In this document: in pieces, positions 25,826 through 34,596 of the stretch
How positions within the stretch are numbered: the stretch's first letter is position 1
How the letters are laid out: each line of letters begins with the position of its first letter
Assembly (NCBI RefSeq): GCF_001905845.1
Contig: NZ_LIVZ01000024.1
Location: 1 to 43,149 of the forward strand
Source of the DNA: Streptomyces sp. TSRI0107
Lineage (GTDB): Bacteria > Actinomycetota > Actinomycetes > Streptomycetales > Streptomycetaceae
Length of the DNA stretch: 43,149 nucleotides
Direction: 5' to 3'
The notes under the pieces: generated by a model
The model's input: the letters and a program-made list of their open reading frames with translations, nothing else
Databases searched by the model: none
Told to the model about the DNA's origin: nothing
Made by a program: the position numbers and the translations under genes

Positions 25826-26159
25826 GGTCCGCGCGCGCTGGCAGCCCCAGGTCAGAGCCAGGGCGAAGCAGGCCGCGGCCACCACCGGCGGCATCATGAT
25901 CGATGTCCGTGCCCGGTTCGGCTACACCGCCGCTCCCGGCAGCACCGACGACGCCCGCGCGCGTCACCTGACCCTCGCGCTGCCGCCCCGCCACGCCGCA
26001 CGCCTCTTCCAGGCCCAGGAGGCTGGCCTCACCGAGGACCGGCTGCGCCAGGTCGCGGCCGAGGCCCTGGGCGAGGTGTACTTCCGCGACAACGGCCGCC
26101 GCGCCCACGGCCTCGAAGTGGAACTCACCGACCTGATCGCCCTCGAGTTCGAGCTGTAA
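25602..26159 (+). CDS. tpg: telomere terminal protein Tpg
   Basis: 185 residues, the usual length of the family. ATG 25602 has GGAGAG about 10 bases upstream; the frame is open further up but that region encodes Tap in another frame. Residues 25-62 hold a helix-turn-helix (MRYLVRQHQGSTRRVAELLG, ISQRTVERYVKNQ), followed by the typical GGIMIDVRARFGYTAAPGST segment and the ending ELTDLIALEFEL. Tpg is attached to the 5' ends of linear Streptomyces DNA and primes the fill-in of the last overhang. It overlaps tap and is presumably translated from the same message. Confidence 0.93.
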   Translation: MVTVGEELDKAVQGAFTRPIPKSAGAQMRYLVRQHQGSTRRVAELLGISQRTVERYVKNQIKTPRPQLADRLEREVRARWQPQVRARAKQAAATTGGIMIDVRARFGYTAAPGSTDDARARHLTLALPPRHAARLFQAQEAGLTEDRLRQVAAEALGEVYFRDNGRRAHGLEVELTDLIALEFEL

Positions 26160-26196
26160 CCCGTTCAGGGGCGCCGGGACAGGAGACCAGGAACAG

Positions 26197-27601
26197 ATGC
26201 CGGGGAGAGATGTGGCAGCAGGGGTGTTACGGACCGTGCCGCTGGCACGGGGAGCTGACCGCATCACTGATCAACCGGGCCGCGGACCGCTACGGTCTGC
26301 CTGCCGCCGGCGTGCTGCGGCTGTGGACATGCCGCAACTCCCCCGCCCGCCACGACAGCGGCGGCATACGGGCCGACGCGGAAATCGTCCTCAACGAAGC
26401 CGGGCGGGAAGTGCTCGCCGAACTGTGCGGGGTCCAACCGGCGGTGCTGGCGCGCGCTCTGCCCGCCTTCACCGTGGACGACCCCAAGATCAGCACCGGC
26501 CGGGAGGCCGCCGCAGCGCAGGCAAGGTGGCGGGCGGCGAGCGCTGTGGCGGGGCCGGCCGCGTTCGCCTGCCGGCTGTGCACCGCGCGGCGCACAGGAG
26601 AGGCCGCACGGGCGGTGCGGTACCTGCCGCGCTGGCAGCGGGTCTGTCTGCGGCACGGGCGCTGGCTGCTGGACGCGGACGCCGACCAGCCGCTGGAACA
26701 CCTCAGCCTGCACGGTGTCCCGGAGGTGGCTGGCGCGCAGCGGCGGTGGGCGGGGGTGGCACGCCGTGCGGTGCGGGCCGCGGCGGAGCCCTGTCAGGTG
26801 TTCGCCCTGGCGCACGCGGTCGTGGCCCGCTGGTGGGACGAGGCCCTGTACTGGGAGCAGGAGGAGATCTGGCCGCAGCGTCTGCACCGGGTGGCAGGCG
26901 GCAACGCGGGGACGGATTTTGAGCGGTGGCGGATCGTGGGCCGGGACGCGGTTGTCTTCCCGGAGGTGGTGGCTGTGGCCGACGCGCTGCTGGACCCGGC
27001 CATGGCCGAGCTGGTGTGGAGGGACAGTGGTGCCGGACGGCCGCGGCCGCTGCCCGCCGACGGGGCGTTCTGCCGCCGGCTGGGCGAGCGGGTGGGACGC
27101 AACTGGCTGGGGCCGCTGTGCGCGGTGGACTACGGCGGGCCTCTACTCGCCTGGATGGGCGCTGTCATCCGCCAGCGGCGCGGTGAAGGCGGGCCCCCCG
27201 GGTGGAGGGACGATCCGTGGCGGCTGCAGCGTGAACTGCAGCCCGCCACGATGGCCGGCCGGCTGCGTGTCATGGCGACCGAGGCACAGGCGGGCGGCTC
27301 GGGCACCTCATGGCGGGCCACCGTGTCCGCCGAACACCGCTTCCACATCACCCATTTGGTCAAGGAGGCCGGCGAGCAGCTGCTGGAGCTGCGCGGCATG
27401 CACAGCGGCACCACCGCCGATGTGGCCCGCACCCTGCTGAAGCACCTCAGTGAGAGTGCCGCCCTGATCGAGAAGGCCCTCGTGCACACCGCCACCGTGG
27501 CCGTCGCCGCCGGGGTGGCGCTGGATGAGGTCGCCGGGTGGGCCCGCCTGCCCGCCCAGGAACTGGCAGAAATCATGGCCTCAGACCTGGATGACGGCTG
27601 A
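26197..27601 (+). pseudogene. large TniQ-like target-selection protein, N-terminus apparently frameshifted
   Basis: The main frame (26210-27601) carries ASLINRAADRYGLPAAGVLR, the TniQ-type start helix, then Cys pairs CRLC and VCLRHGRWLL (zinc-finger style, residues about 120-150) and a C-terminal helical region. Its own ATG (26210) has its ribosome site only 2 bases away and gives a poor first 14 residues. The frame starting at ATG 26197 (AGGA 4 bases upstream) instead gives VLRTVPLARG, the expected front of a TniQ domain. A net shift of one base near 26245-26252 joins them. At about 465 residues it is larger than the second TniQ at 35627, like TnsD against TniQ. Only 37 bp separate it from tpg. 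Confidence 0.66.
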
Positions 27602-27784
27602 CACGGCCCGGCGGCCAGCAGGCCGGGGCTGTGCCGCCAGTCCGCCTCGGGCATCCGGCCGCTGTCGCGCATCCAGGGCCGGTGAGGAGCGATGCACGTT
27701 TCCAGAAGATGGCCGCCGTCCGGCCACTACGCTGGTGCGGAGCCGTCGCAGGCGACGGCCGAGGACAGGCGCCGAGGGAGCAGG

Positions 27785-29011
27785 TTGAGTACTCATCCGG
27801 GTCCGGCGGCAGCGGGGGCAGACCTTGCCCGGCTGGCGCTCGACTTCCACCACACCCACCATCTGCTGGACCCTGCCGCGCAGGGGGTGCAGACCTGGGA
27901 GGTGCGCATCACCGCGGCCGGCACACCGGTGGGAAGCCTGACGGCCGTGCGCGGCCTGTACTGGAAGCCCGACAATCTGCGCGAGCGGATGGTCGACGAG
28001 CAGTCCTTCCCGGCTCTGGTGGCCGCCCAGCTTCTGGACGAGGAAGGCCGGTTCACCTACGAGTTCGAGGAGTTCATCGAGTCGGCCTCCAGCGTCCTCG
28101 TCCTTGACCGGCTGCAGATGGACGAGGCCTTCGCCGATCCCCTGGTCGTCGCGGGGGTGGTGGCCGCCGTCATCGACCGGCTGACGGACAACTACTTCGC
28201 CGTGGTCCTGCCCGCCAAGAACGCCTGCACGGATGCGGGTTCCGCCCTGCTCGCCGAGGCCGGCACGCTGCTGAGCGCCCAGGAGTTCTCCGACGAGCTG
28301 CAGATCATCGACAACGCTCTGGCCGCTCCCGAAGAGGCCGCGCAGCGCGTGCGGATGCGTCTGCGTTCCCTCGCCCGCCACGGCCAGCCGGCGGCGTGGG
28401 ACGAGGGTGACGAGGAGGGTGACGGCTGGGACGAGGATGGCGAGGAGGACGAGGAGCTCACCGCGCGAACCGCTGCGGTACTGCGGGCGGCGCTCGAGGA
28501 GCTGTCCGAGCAGATCTGGCAGGATGTCGCCGCCGTGGGTGATGCGCCGCTTGGGCGCGGTCAGGGCGGTGTCCTGGGCTCGCTGCCGCCGATCACCTTT
28601 GGCCAGGACCGGCAGTGGCGGCGGCAGATGGCCCGCTGTTTCGACGACCTGGCCGCCGAGCTCGCCGGGACGGGCACCGTCCGTCCGGGCTGCACCGGCG
28701 AGGAGATGGCCCTGCACCTGGGCATCGACCGGGCCAAGTCGCTGACGCGGAACCGGCCGCGCATGGTCGCGGAAACAGTGGAGGGGCTGGGTGAGGACCG
28801 CCGCGACTTCGACTGGGACTGGTGCTCGACCGTGCTGTTCGAGGATCACGACGTACTGATGCTGTTCGACGCCTCTCTGGACGGGATCGAGGACAGGGGC
28901 AACGAGATCAACCAGGCCCTCGGACTTGCCAACCTGGCCGCCGCGGACTGGTTCAAGCCCTTCCGCCCCCGCCAGGCCCGCGACCCCGACCGCGGCTTCC
29001 GCCACTCCTGA
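27785..29011 (+). CDS. hypothetical protein, 408 aa
   Basis: The frame opens at ATG 27692, but TTG 27785 has GGGAG 5 bases upstream and begins the part with good composition. I prefer TTG, with ATG 27692 (439 aa) as the alternative. Features: LDFHHTHHLLDPAAQGVQTW near residue 20, a mixed alpha/beta region to 190, a very acidic stretch of about 25 residues (WDEGDEEGDGWDEDGEEDEE, 205-230), then a helical domain to the end with many Trp and Asp. No membrane segment. I do not recognise it. It lies between the two TniQ genes, followed by a hairpin, and could be an accessory factor of the Tns set. Confidence 0.7.
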   Translation: MSTHPGPAAAGADLARLALDFHHTHHLLDPAAQGVQTWEVRITAAGTPVGSLTAVRGLYWKPDNLRERMVDEQSFPALVAAQLLDEEGRFTYEFEEFIESASSVLVLDRLQMDEAFADPLVVAGVVAAVIDRLTDNYFAVVLPAKNACTDAGSALLAEAGTLLSAQEFSDELQIIDNALAAPEEAAQRVRMRLRSLARHGQPAAWDEGDEEGDGWDEDGEEDEELTARTAAVLRAALEELSEQIWQDVAAVGDAPLGRGQGGVLGSLPPITFGQDRQWRRQMARCFDDLAAELAGTGTVRPGCTGEEMALHLGIDRAKSLTRNRPRMVAETVEGLGEDRRDFDWDWCSTVLFEDHDVLMLFDASLDGIEDRGNEINQALGLANLAAADWFKPFRPRQARDPDRGFRHS

Positions 29012-29080
29012 CCCCGGCCGCCGCCAGGCCCCGGGCTGCAGAGGGCCCGTATGAAGGCCACGGGCTGAGCCTTTCCTCGG

Positions 29081-29115
29081 CCGGGCCCTGTCCGGCTCAG
29101 TAAGAGAGGGCCCGG
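29081..29115 (+). terminator. hairpin after the 408-aa gene
   Basis: CCGGGCCCT at 29081-29089 pairs perfectly with AGGGCCCGG at 29107-29115 across a 17-base loop, 70 bp past the stop at 29011. No T run follows, as is usual for GC-rich actinobacteria. Confidence 0.45.
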
Positions 29116-29166
29116 GGCGGCTACGCTCGGACTGCTGATGCGACAGGGCGGGAAGTGGGGGGGGCA

Positions 29167-29487
29167 GTGGCCAAACGCGATGTGTGGGTACGCGTTCGGA
29201 ACGACCTCGTGCGCGGCGACACCGTCGTGGGCGTCAGCGTGAGTGATCCGCCCTACGACTACGAGACGTTCAAGATCATGCTGAAGGTCACGGGACACGG
29301 CGACCCTCTGTGGCTCGACTCCGGCATCTACGACGACGGCCAAGGTGCTGGGCGCGAGCGGGTCGACGCGCTCGCTGACTCCTTCGTCGATACGCTCGCA
29401 CGCGGTGCGGCAATGCCGTCCGGCGCCCTGATCCGGTTCGGTTCCGACGAGGACGACCCGGGATGGGCGCTGTCGTCTCTGGGGTAG
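29167..29487 (+). CDS. small hypothetical protein, 106 aa
   Basis: GTG 29167 (residues AKRDVWVRVRNDLVRGDTVV) follows a run of eight G; GTG 29155 in frame is the alternative. The protein has a beta-rich start, a central acidic helix (DALADSFVDTLARGAA) and an acidic tail ending in SSLG. No motif known. It is followed by a strong hairpin at 29516, so it is the end of a transcription unit just before the Tns operon. Confidence 0.62.
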   Translation: MAKRDVWVRVRNDLVRGDTVVGVSVSDPPYDYETFKIMLKVTGHGDPLWLDSGIYDDGQGAGRERVDALADSFVDTLARGAAMPSGALIRFGSDEDDPGWALSSLG

Positions 29488-29515
29488 CGGCGACCGGGCG
29501 GGCCCGGGCCACTGC

Positions 29516-29540
29516 CCGCCCGCCGCGACACGGCGGGCGG
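29516..29540 (+). terminator. strong GC hairpin
   Basis: CCGCCCGCCG, loop CGACA, CGGCGGGCGG: a 10-bp perfect stem 28 bp after the stop at 29487. A second small palindrome (AGTGCAG/CTGCACT, 29552-29569, loop AAAC) follows. Together they isolate the Tns operon from the gene before it. Confidence 0.62.
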
Positions 29541-29684
29541 CCGGGCGGGAAAGTGCAGAAACCTGCACTGACACTGGCACGCCAAGGCGGCATCCTGGCC
29601 CCGCGCAGGGCAACCGGCCTTTTTGGCACGGCAGTTGCGGTTACCGGCTGGTTCTCCTGCGGGGTGTGTCCGGTATGACGTTGT

Positions 29685-30518
29685 GTGGAGTACGTGATCA
29701 TCGACAGCAGCCAGGACGGCTTACCTGCCGTCGCGGGCAGGGCGTGCCGGGTGCCGGAACCGGGTGTAGTGGAAGCCGAGTTCGCCGGGGCTGACGGCTC
29801 ACTCGTGCAACGCCGCTGGGTCGAGGCCGCCGTGGCCGTTCGGTTCGAGCAGCTCCAGCCGGTGGCGGCCTTCCCCATGGTGCCCGGGCGCAGGTGGGGG
29901 CCGGGCTGGTGGTGGTCGGCCACCACGGCCGGGCATGTGATGCACGGGTCGCAGGCGATGTGCACGCAGCTGATGCTGCTGGACCGTGACCCGCAGGTGG
30001 TGGGCCTGTCGGCGCGGCCGGTCCGGTTGATCTGGCGCGATCCCGGCAGCGGGCGGGTCCTGACGTGGGTGCCGCAGGTGTTCGCCCGCTACGCCGACGG
30101 GGGCGCTCTGCTGGCCGACTGTCCCGCGAGCGAGGAGCCCGCCGGGGACCGTGCCGCGCGGGCGGCCGTGGCGCTGGCCGCGGCGTGTGCGGCGGTGGGG
30201 TTCACCTACCGGCGCCTGATGCCGCCGGAGCGGGTGCTCGGGGCGAATGTGCGGTGGCTGGCCGGCTACCGCCATCCCCGCTACCGCGATGCGGGCGGGC
30301 TGGAGCAGGCGGTGCTGGAGGCGTTCGCCGCCCCGCGGCCGCTGATGGCCGGGGCCGCCGCGGCGGCCGGTGACGTCCTGAGCGCGCTGCCGGTGCTCTA
30401 CCACGCGCTGTGGAGCGGGCGGCTGTCCGCGGACCTGTCCCGGCCGCTGGGCGAGCACACCGTCGTCCGGCCTGGCGCGGCGGCGGCAGGCGTTGAGCGG
30501 GAGCAGCAGGCACGTTGA
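29685..30518 (+). CDS. TnsA-like transposase endonuclease subunit, probably inactive
   Basis: 277 residues. The order and C-terminal half (NVRWLAGYRHPRYRDAGGLE; VLEAFAAPRPLMAGAAAAAG; ALPVLYHALWSGRLSADL) match TnsA-like subunits found with Mu-type transposases in Streptomyces. In these the N-terminal half holds a PD-(D/E)xK site written roughly as ES..E, HxPDF and VDxR. Here the matching positions read GSQAMCTQLMLLD, VPQVFARY and LLADCPAS, so the first Glu, the central Asp and the basic residue are gone. Fold kept, catalysis likely lost. The start GTG 29685 has no ribosome site, but a TATGAC box lies 5 bases before it, so the message may be leaderless. Overlaps the next gene (TTGA). Confidence 0.72.
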   Translation: MEYVIIDSSQDGLPAVAGRACRVPEPGVVEAEFAGADGSLVQRRWVEAAVAVRFEQLQPVAAFPMVPGRRWGPGWWWSATTAGHVMHGSQAMCTQLMLLDRDPQVVGLSARPVRLIWRDPGSGRVLTWVPQVFARYADGGALLADCPASEEPAGDRAARAAVALAAACAAVGFTYRRLMPPERVLGANVRWLAGYRHPRYRDAGGLEQAVLEAFAAPRPLMAGAAAAAGDVLSALPVLYHALWSGRLSADLSRPLGEHTVVRPGAAAAGVEREQQAR

Positions 30519-32509
30519 GCAGGCAGGTGATGGCCGTCCCTGACGGGCGGCGTGTTGAGGTGGGCGCGCGGGTCGAGTTCCAGGCGCGCACCTGGCAGGT
30601 GACCGGCCTGGTCGAGGGGCGGGTGCACCTGGCTGCCGACGACGGGGCCACCGGGTGTGTGCTGGCCGCCCTGCTGGTGGCCGCCGACGACTTCGCCGTC
30701 GTCGGCCGACGCGCCGATGAGCTTCCTGCGGCCGAGGTGTGGCAGGCGCTGCCGCTGGCCGCCCGTGAGCGGGCGCTGGCCTGGCTGCGGCACATCCGCG
30801 AGATCGAGACCGGTCTGCCCGGCGGAGCGGGCAGCGGCGGCGAGCCGAGGCCTGCCTACGATCCGCAGCGCTTCACCCTCGCCGAGCGCGAGCACGCCAA
30901 GGCCGCCGAGCTGGCCGGGCTGGGCTGGACGAAGGTCGGCCGGGCCACGGTGCAGCGGCGGCGCATCGCCTACCACAAGCAGGGGTTGATGGGGCTGGTC
31001 GACCAGCGGACGGTGCGCCCCCGGTCGGCGACCGGCCGCGCCGACGAGCGGGTGGTTGCGGCGGTGCTGGAGGCGCTGCGGGACCTGCGTGGCCGCAAGG
31101 CGACCACCGTGAAGCAGGTGATCGAGCGGGCGGAGCAGATGGTGGGCACCAGGTATGGGCCGGGGCGGGTGAAGATGCCGTCGGCGGCGTCGATGTACCG
31201 GCTGGTGAAGGCGCTGTCTGATCCGGCCGAGCCGCTGGGCAGCCCGGCGCGCACCGCCACCGGCCCGCGGCGAATCGGCGGCCCGCCGTCTGCGTTGCGG
31301 CCTGCGGAGCGGGTTCATGTCGCCACCGCCCGCCTGGGGTCGCCGGTGGCGGGCGAGGACGGGCGTCTGGTTGCGGTGTCGGTGACGGCCGCGGTGGATG
31401 AGGCCACCGGCTGCGTGCTGGCCGCCGTGCTGCACCCGCAGGATTCCGCTGCCGAATTGCCGGTGCTGCTGGCTGAGATGGCGGTGCCGCGGCCGCTGCG
31501 CGCGGGCTGGCCGGGGCTGCTGCGCCGTGCGCACGAGGACTGGCCGCGGCGGCTGATGCCGCTTCAGGCCCGTCTCGAGACGACGGCGGCCCGGCCGGCG
31601 GCCGTACCGCAGACGCTGGTCCTGGATGCCGCAGGGCCTGCTGTCACGTCGTGGTTTCTCACCGTGTGCGAGGGCCTCGGCGTCAGTGTGGAATCCGCCC
31701 GTGGACGGGTGCACGGCGCGCAGGATGCCTGCGGGCACACGCTCGGCGTGCTCGCCGGAGCCTTCACCCGGTACGCGGCCGGTCTGGCCGACGCCGCGCG
31801 GCCTGTCGCCGGGCACGGGGAGGACGACGCGGGAGCGGCAGGAGGCTGGTTCAGCCTGCCGCACCTGCAGGACCTGCTGGACGAGTGGATCACAGCGACG
31901 TGGCACACGCGCCCCCAGGAGGCTTTGCGGCATCCCCTGCTGCCCAGGGCGGCCCTGACGCCCGATGAGATGTGGCGGGTGCTGCTCGGTGCGAGCGGGG
32001 CGGTGCCGCTGCCGCTGAACGGGCACCACTTCGCCGAGCTGCTGCCGGTGTGCCGCAAGGCGGTCACCGACGCCGGGGTGCGCCTGGGGCGGCGCCGGTA
32101 TGACGATGAGTGCCTGAACGAGCACCGCGGACGGTCCTGCCCCACCACCAACGACGGCCGGTGGGAAGTGCACCACCACCCCTACGACGTACGGCAGGTC
32201 TACATCCGGCTGCCCGACGGCCTTCTGCACCCCCTGCCCTGGACCGACCAGGCACATGCGCAGCGGCCCTTCGACGCCACCGTGCACCACCGGATCACAC
32301 AGGTCCTCGCCGGCCGCACGAGCGGCGGGACATTCTCCGGACCGGACCCAGGCACTGGAGCGCGGGCACAAGCCGGCAGGCCGACGAGTCAGGTAGCCAA
32401 CGCGATGGCTGTGCCTGAACCGGGCGGCGGCCCGGCTGCCGACGGCACCGCCGGTGGCGGGCAGGAGTTCGGGTTGTGGGACGCGCAGACGGAGGCCGGG
32501 CAGTGGTGA
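30515..32509 (+). CDS. TnsB/TniA-like protein lacking the catalytic triad
   Basis: 664 residues from TTG 30515, overlapping the previous stop; GGGAG lies upstream. It parallels the next gene along its whole length (shared HIREIETGLPGG, AEREHAKAAELAGLGW, GLMGLV, DEWITATWH, EHRGRSCPT, DVRQVYIRLPDG). In the integrase-core region the partner's first catalytic Asp is Ala (VHVATARL, A270), the second Asp is kept (D371 in LVLDAAG), and the Glu 36 residues later is Gly (G407). The ungapped match around D371-G407 makes this safe. So it is a tandem duplicate whose nuclease function has been lost while DNA-binding and Mu-C-like parts stay. Codon use is like its neighbours and the frame is intact, so it is under selection, not debris. 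Confidence 0.85.
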   Translation: MSRQVMAVPDGRRVEVGARVEFQARTWQVTGLVEGRVHLAADDGATGCVLAALLVAADDFAVVGRRADELPAAEVWQALPLAARERALAWLRHIREIETGLPGGAGSGGEPRPAYDPQRFTLAEREHAKAAELAGLGWTKVGRATVQRRRIAYHKQGLMGLVDQRTVRPRSATGRADERVVAAVLEALRDLRGRKATTVKQVIERAEQMVGTRYGPGRVKMPSAASMYRLVKALSDPAEPLGSPARTATGPRRIGGPPSALRPAERVHVATARLGSPVAGEDGRLVAVSVTAAVDEATGCVLAAVLHPQDSAAELPVLLAEMAVPRPLRAGWPGLLRRAHEDWPRRLMPLQARLETTAARPAAVPQTLVLDAAGPAVTSWFLTVCEGLGVSVESARGRVHGAQDACGHTLGVLAGAFTRYAAGLADAARPVAGHGEDDAGAAGGWFSLPHLQDLLDEWITATWHTRPQEALRHPLLPRAALTPDEMWRVLLGASGAVPLPLNGHHFAELLPVCRKAVTDAGVRLGRRRYDDECLNEHRGRSCPTTNDGRWEVHHHPYDVRQVYIRLPDGLLHPLPWTDQAHAQRPFDATVHHRITQVLAGRTSGGTFSGPDPGTGARAQAGRPTSQVANAMAVPEPGGGPAADGTAGGGQEFGLWDAQTEAGQW

Positions 32510-34596
32510 GCGCGCACGGCGGCCGCCCGGTGGCCGCTGCCCGGCACCGGCAGGTGAGCCTGGGGGCGTATGTGACGTTCGAGGGCCGCGCCTGGCAGGT
32601 GGCCGCCGTGGCCGGTGCGTCGGTGCGCCTGGTCGACGAGGACGGGCAGACCGCCTCGGTGCTGGCCTCGTTCCTGTTCGCCGACCCCACGTTCGCGGTG
32701 GTGGACTCCCCCGCGCCCGGGGTGGTGCCGTGGGGGCTCATGGAGTCGGTGCCCGCGCGGGAGCGGGAGCGGGCTCTGGCCTGGCAGCGCCACATCCGCG
32801 AGATCGAGACCGGGCTGCCCGGCGGCCCGGCAAGCAGCGGGATGCCCCGGCCCGAATACGACCCCGAGCGGAAGTCGATGGCCGAGCGGGAGCAGGCCAA
32901 GGCCGACGAACTCGCACAGCTGGGCTGGCCGCAGGTCAGCCGGGCCACCGTGCGCCGCATGCGTGCCCGCTACCACGCGGGCGGCCTCATGGGGCTGATC
33001 CCGCAGCGCAAGCCGTCGCGTGCGACGGGCCGGGCCGATGAGCGGGTGGTGACCGCCGTGCTGGAGGCGCTGCGCCGCCAGCGCGGCCGCTCCAAGGGCA
33101 CCCTGAAGGGGCTGCGACAGCTGGCCGGGCAGATCCTCGCCGACACCCACGGGCCAGGGGTGGTGAAAGTGCCGCCGCCGTCGACGTTCAACCGGCTGGT
33201 GCGGGTACTGGCCGATCCGCTGGAGCATCCCGGCCGCCCCGCCCGCACCGCCACCACCACGCCGGTGCGGCCGTTCACGCCGACGGTGGCGCTGCGACCG
33301 GGCGAACTGGTGCAGGTCGACACCACCCTCCTGGATGTGATGGCCGTGGGCGAGGACGGCCGCCCGGTGCGCCCGGAGCTGACCATCGCCCTGGACGTGG
33401 CGACGCGGTCGGTGGTGGCGGCCGTGCTGCGCGAGGAGAGCACGAAGGCGGTGGACGCGGCCCTGCTGCTGGCGGAGATGGCCGTGCCCCACCCGGCGCG
33501 GCCCGGCTGGCCCGAACATCCGCGCCTGGCCCATGCGGCCGTCCCCTACGACCGGCTGCTCGCCCTCGATGCGCGACTGGAGCAGGCGGCGGCGCGGCCG
33601 GTGGTGGTGCCCGTGACGATCGTCATCGACCGCGGGCGGGTGTTCGTCTCCGCAGCGTTCCTAGCCGCCTGCGAGACCCTGGGCGTCAGTGTGCAGCCCG
33701 CCCCGCCGCGCTCGCCGGCCGCCAAGGGCGCCGTCGAGCGGACGTTCGGCAGCATCAACACCCTCTTCGCGCAGCACGTCGCCGGTTACACCGGCTCCCA
33801 CGTCCTCGAGCGCGGTCACGCGGTGCAGGACGAGGCGCACTTCACCGTGGCTCAGCTGCAGGAGCTGCTGGATGAATGGGTCACCGCGTGCTGGCAGCAC
33901 CGCCCCCACGACGGGCTGCGCCACCCGGTCCTGCCCAAGAAGGCGCTGGCCCCGAACGAGATGTGGAGCGCGCTGCTGGGCACCTGCGGGTACGTGCCGC
34001 TGCCGCTGACCGGGACCGACTACACGGAACTGCTGCCCGTGCGCTTCCACCCCGTCACCGGCCGCGGCATCCGTATCAACTACCGCACCTACGACCACGC
34101 CGTCCTCAACGAGCACCGCGGCCGGCCCTGCCCCACCCATCCCGGCGGCAAGTGGGAGGTCCACCTCAACCCGCACGACGTGCGGCAGGTCTACATCCGC
34201 CTGCCCGACGGACGCCTGCACGAGATCCCGTGGATCCACCGCGACCACGTCCACGCCCCGATGAGCGAGACCGCCTGGCGCCACATCCGCGACACCCTCC
34301 ACCAGCGCGCAGACCGCGAGCGGCACGAGGCCGACCTGGCCGAAGCAGCCGACCAGGTCCTGCGCCGGGCCCGCCCCCTGCCCGGCACCGGCACACCCTC
34401 CGCAGCGGCGGGCCACGCGGCGGCGACAAGCACGGTGCAGACGGCAGATGACGACCTACGGGCCGAGGACAGTCCCGACGCCCTCGAAACCCACTCCCTT
34501 GACGCTGACGGGCACCTCGCCGAAGGCGAGGAGCTCTCTGCGCCTGCGGGCCGCTACGCGCTGTATGACGCCTTTGAGGAGGCCGAGCACTGGTGA
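32506..34596 (+). CDS. TnsB/TniA-like DDE transposase
   Basis: 696 residues from GTG 32506 (GTGA overlap). N-terminal helix-turn-helix domains (RATVRRMRARYHAGGLMGLI; residues about 100-240), then an rve integrase core with D272 (LVQVDTTLLD), D375 (IVIDRGRV) and E411 (KGAVERTFG), a DD(35)E triad. A Mu-transposase C-terminal barrel follows (EHRGRPCPTH, DVRQVYIRLPDG, about 515-570) and then an acidic, flexible tail of about 80 residues ending AEHW, probably the contact to the AAA partner. It would cut and join transposon 3' ends in the cytoplasm with the TnsC-like ATPase. Confidence 0.9.
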   Translation: MSAHGGRPVAAARHRQVSLGAYVTFEGRAWQVAAVAGASVRLVDEDGQTASVLASFLFADPTFAVVDSPAPGVVPWGLMESVPARERERALAWQRHIREIETGLPGGPASSGMPRPEYDPERKSMAEREQAKADELAQLGWPQVSRATVRRMRARYHAGGLMGLIPQRKPSRATGRADERVVTAVLEALRRQRGRSKGTLKGLRQLAGQILADTHGPGVVKVPPPSTFNRLVRVLADPLEHPGRPARTATTTPVRPFTPTVALRPGELVQVDTTLLDVMAVGEDGRPVRPELTIALDVATRSVVAAVLREESTKAVDAALLLAEMAVPHPARPGWPEHPRLAHAAVPYDRLLALDARLEQAAARPVVVPVTIVIDRGRVFVSAAFLAACETLGVSVQPAPPRSPAAKGAVERTFGSINTLFAQHVAGYTGSHVLERGHAVQDEAHFTVAQLQELLDEWVTACWQHRPHDGLRHPVLPKKALAPNEMWSALLGTCGYVPLPLTGTDYTELLPVRFHPVTGRGIRINYRTYDHAVLNEHRGRPCPTHPGGKWEVHLNPHDVRQVYIRLPDGRLHEIPWIHRDHVHAPMSETAWRHIRDTLHQRADRERHEADLAEAADQVLRRARPLPGTGTPSAAAGHAAATSTVQTADDDLRAEDSPDALETHSLDADGHLAEGEELSAPAGRYALYDAFEEAEHW

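Noticed and set aside
23324..26159. Programmed frameshift making a Tap-Tpg fusion
   Set aside because: The Tpg frame is open upstream of its ATG only because GC-rich DNA has few stops; no slippery site or structure was seen.
30398..32371. A 657-codon minus-strand frame opposite the dead TnsB
   Set aside because: The plus strand protein aligns throughout with the neighbouring transposase; the minus frame is Arg/His/Pro-rich noise.
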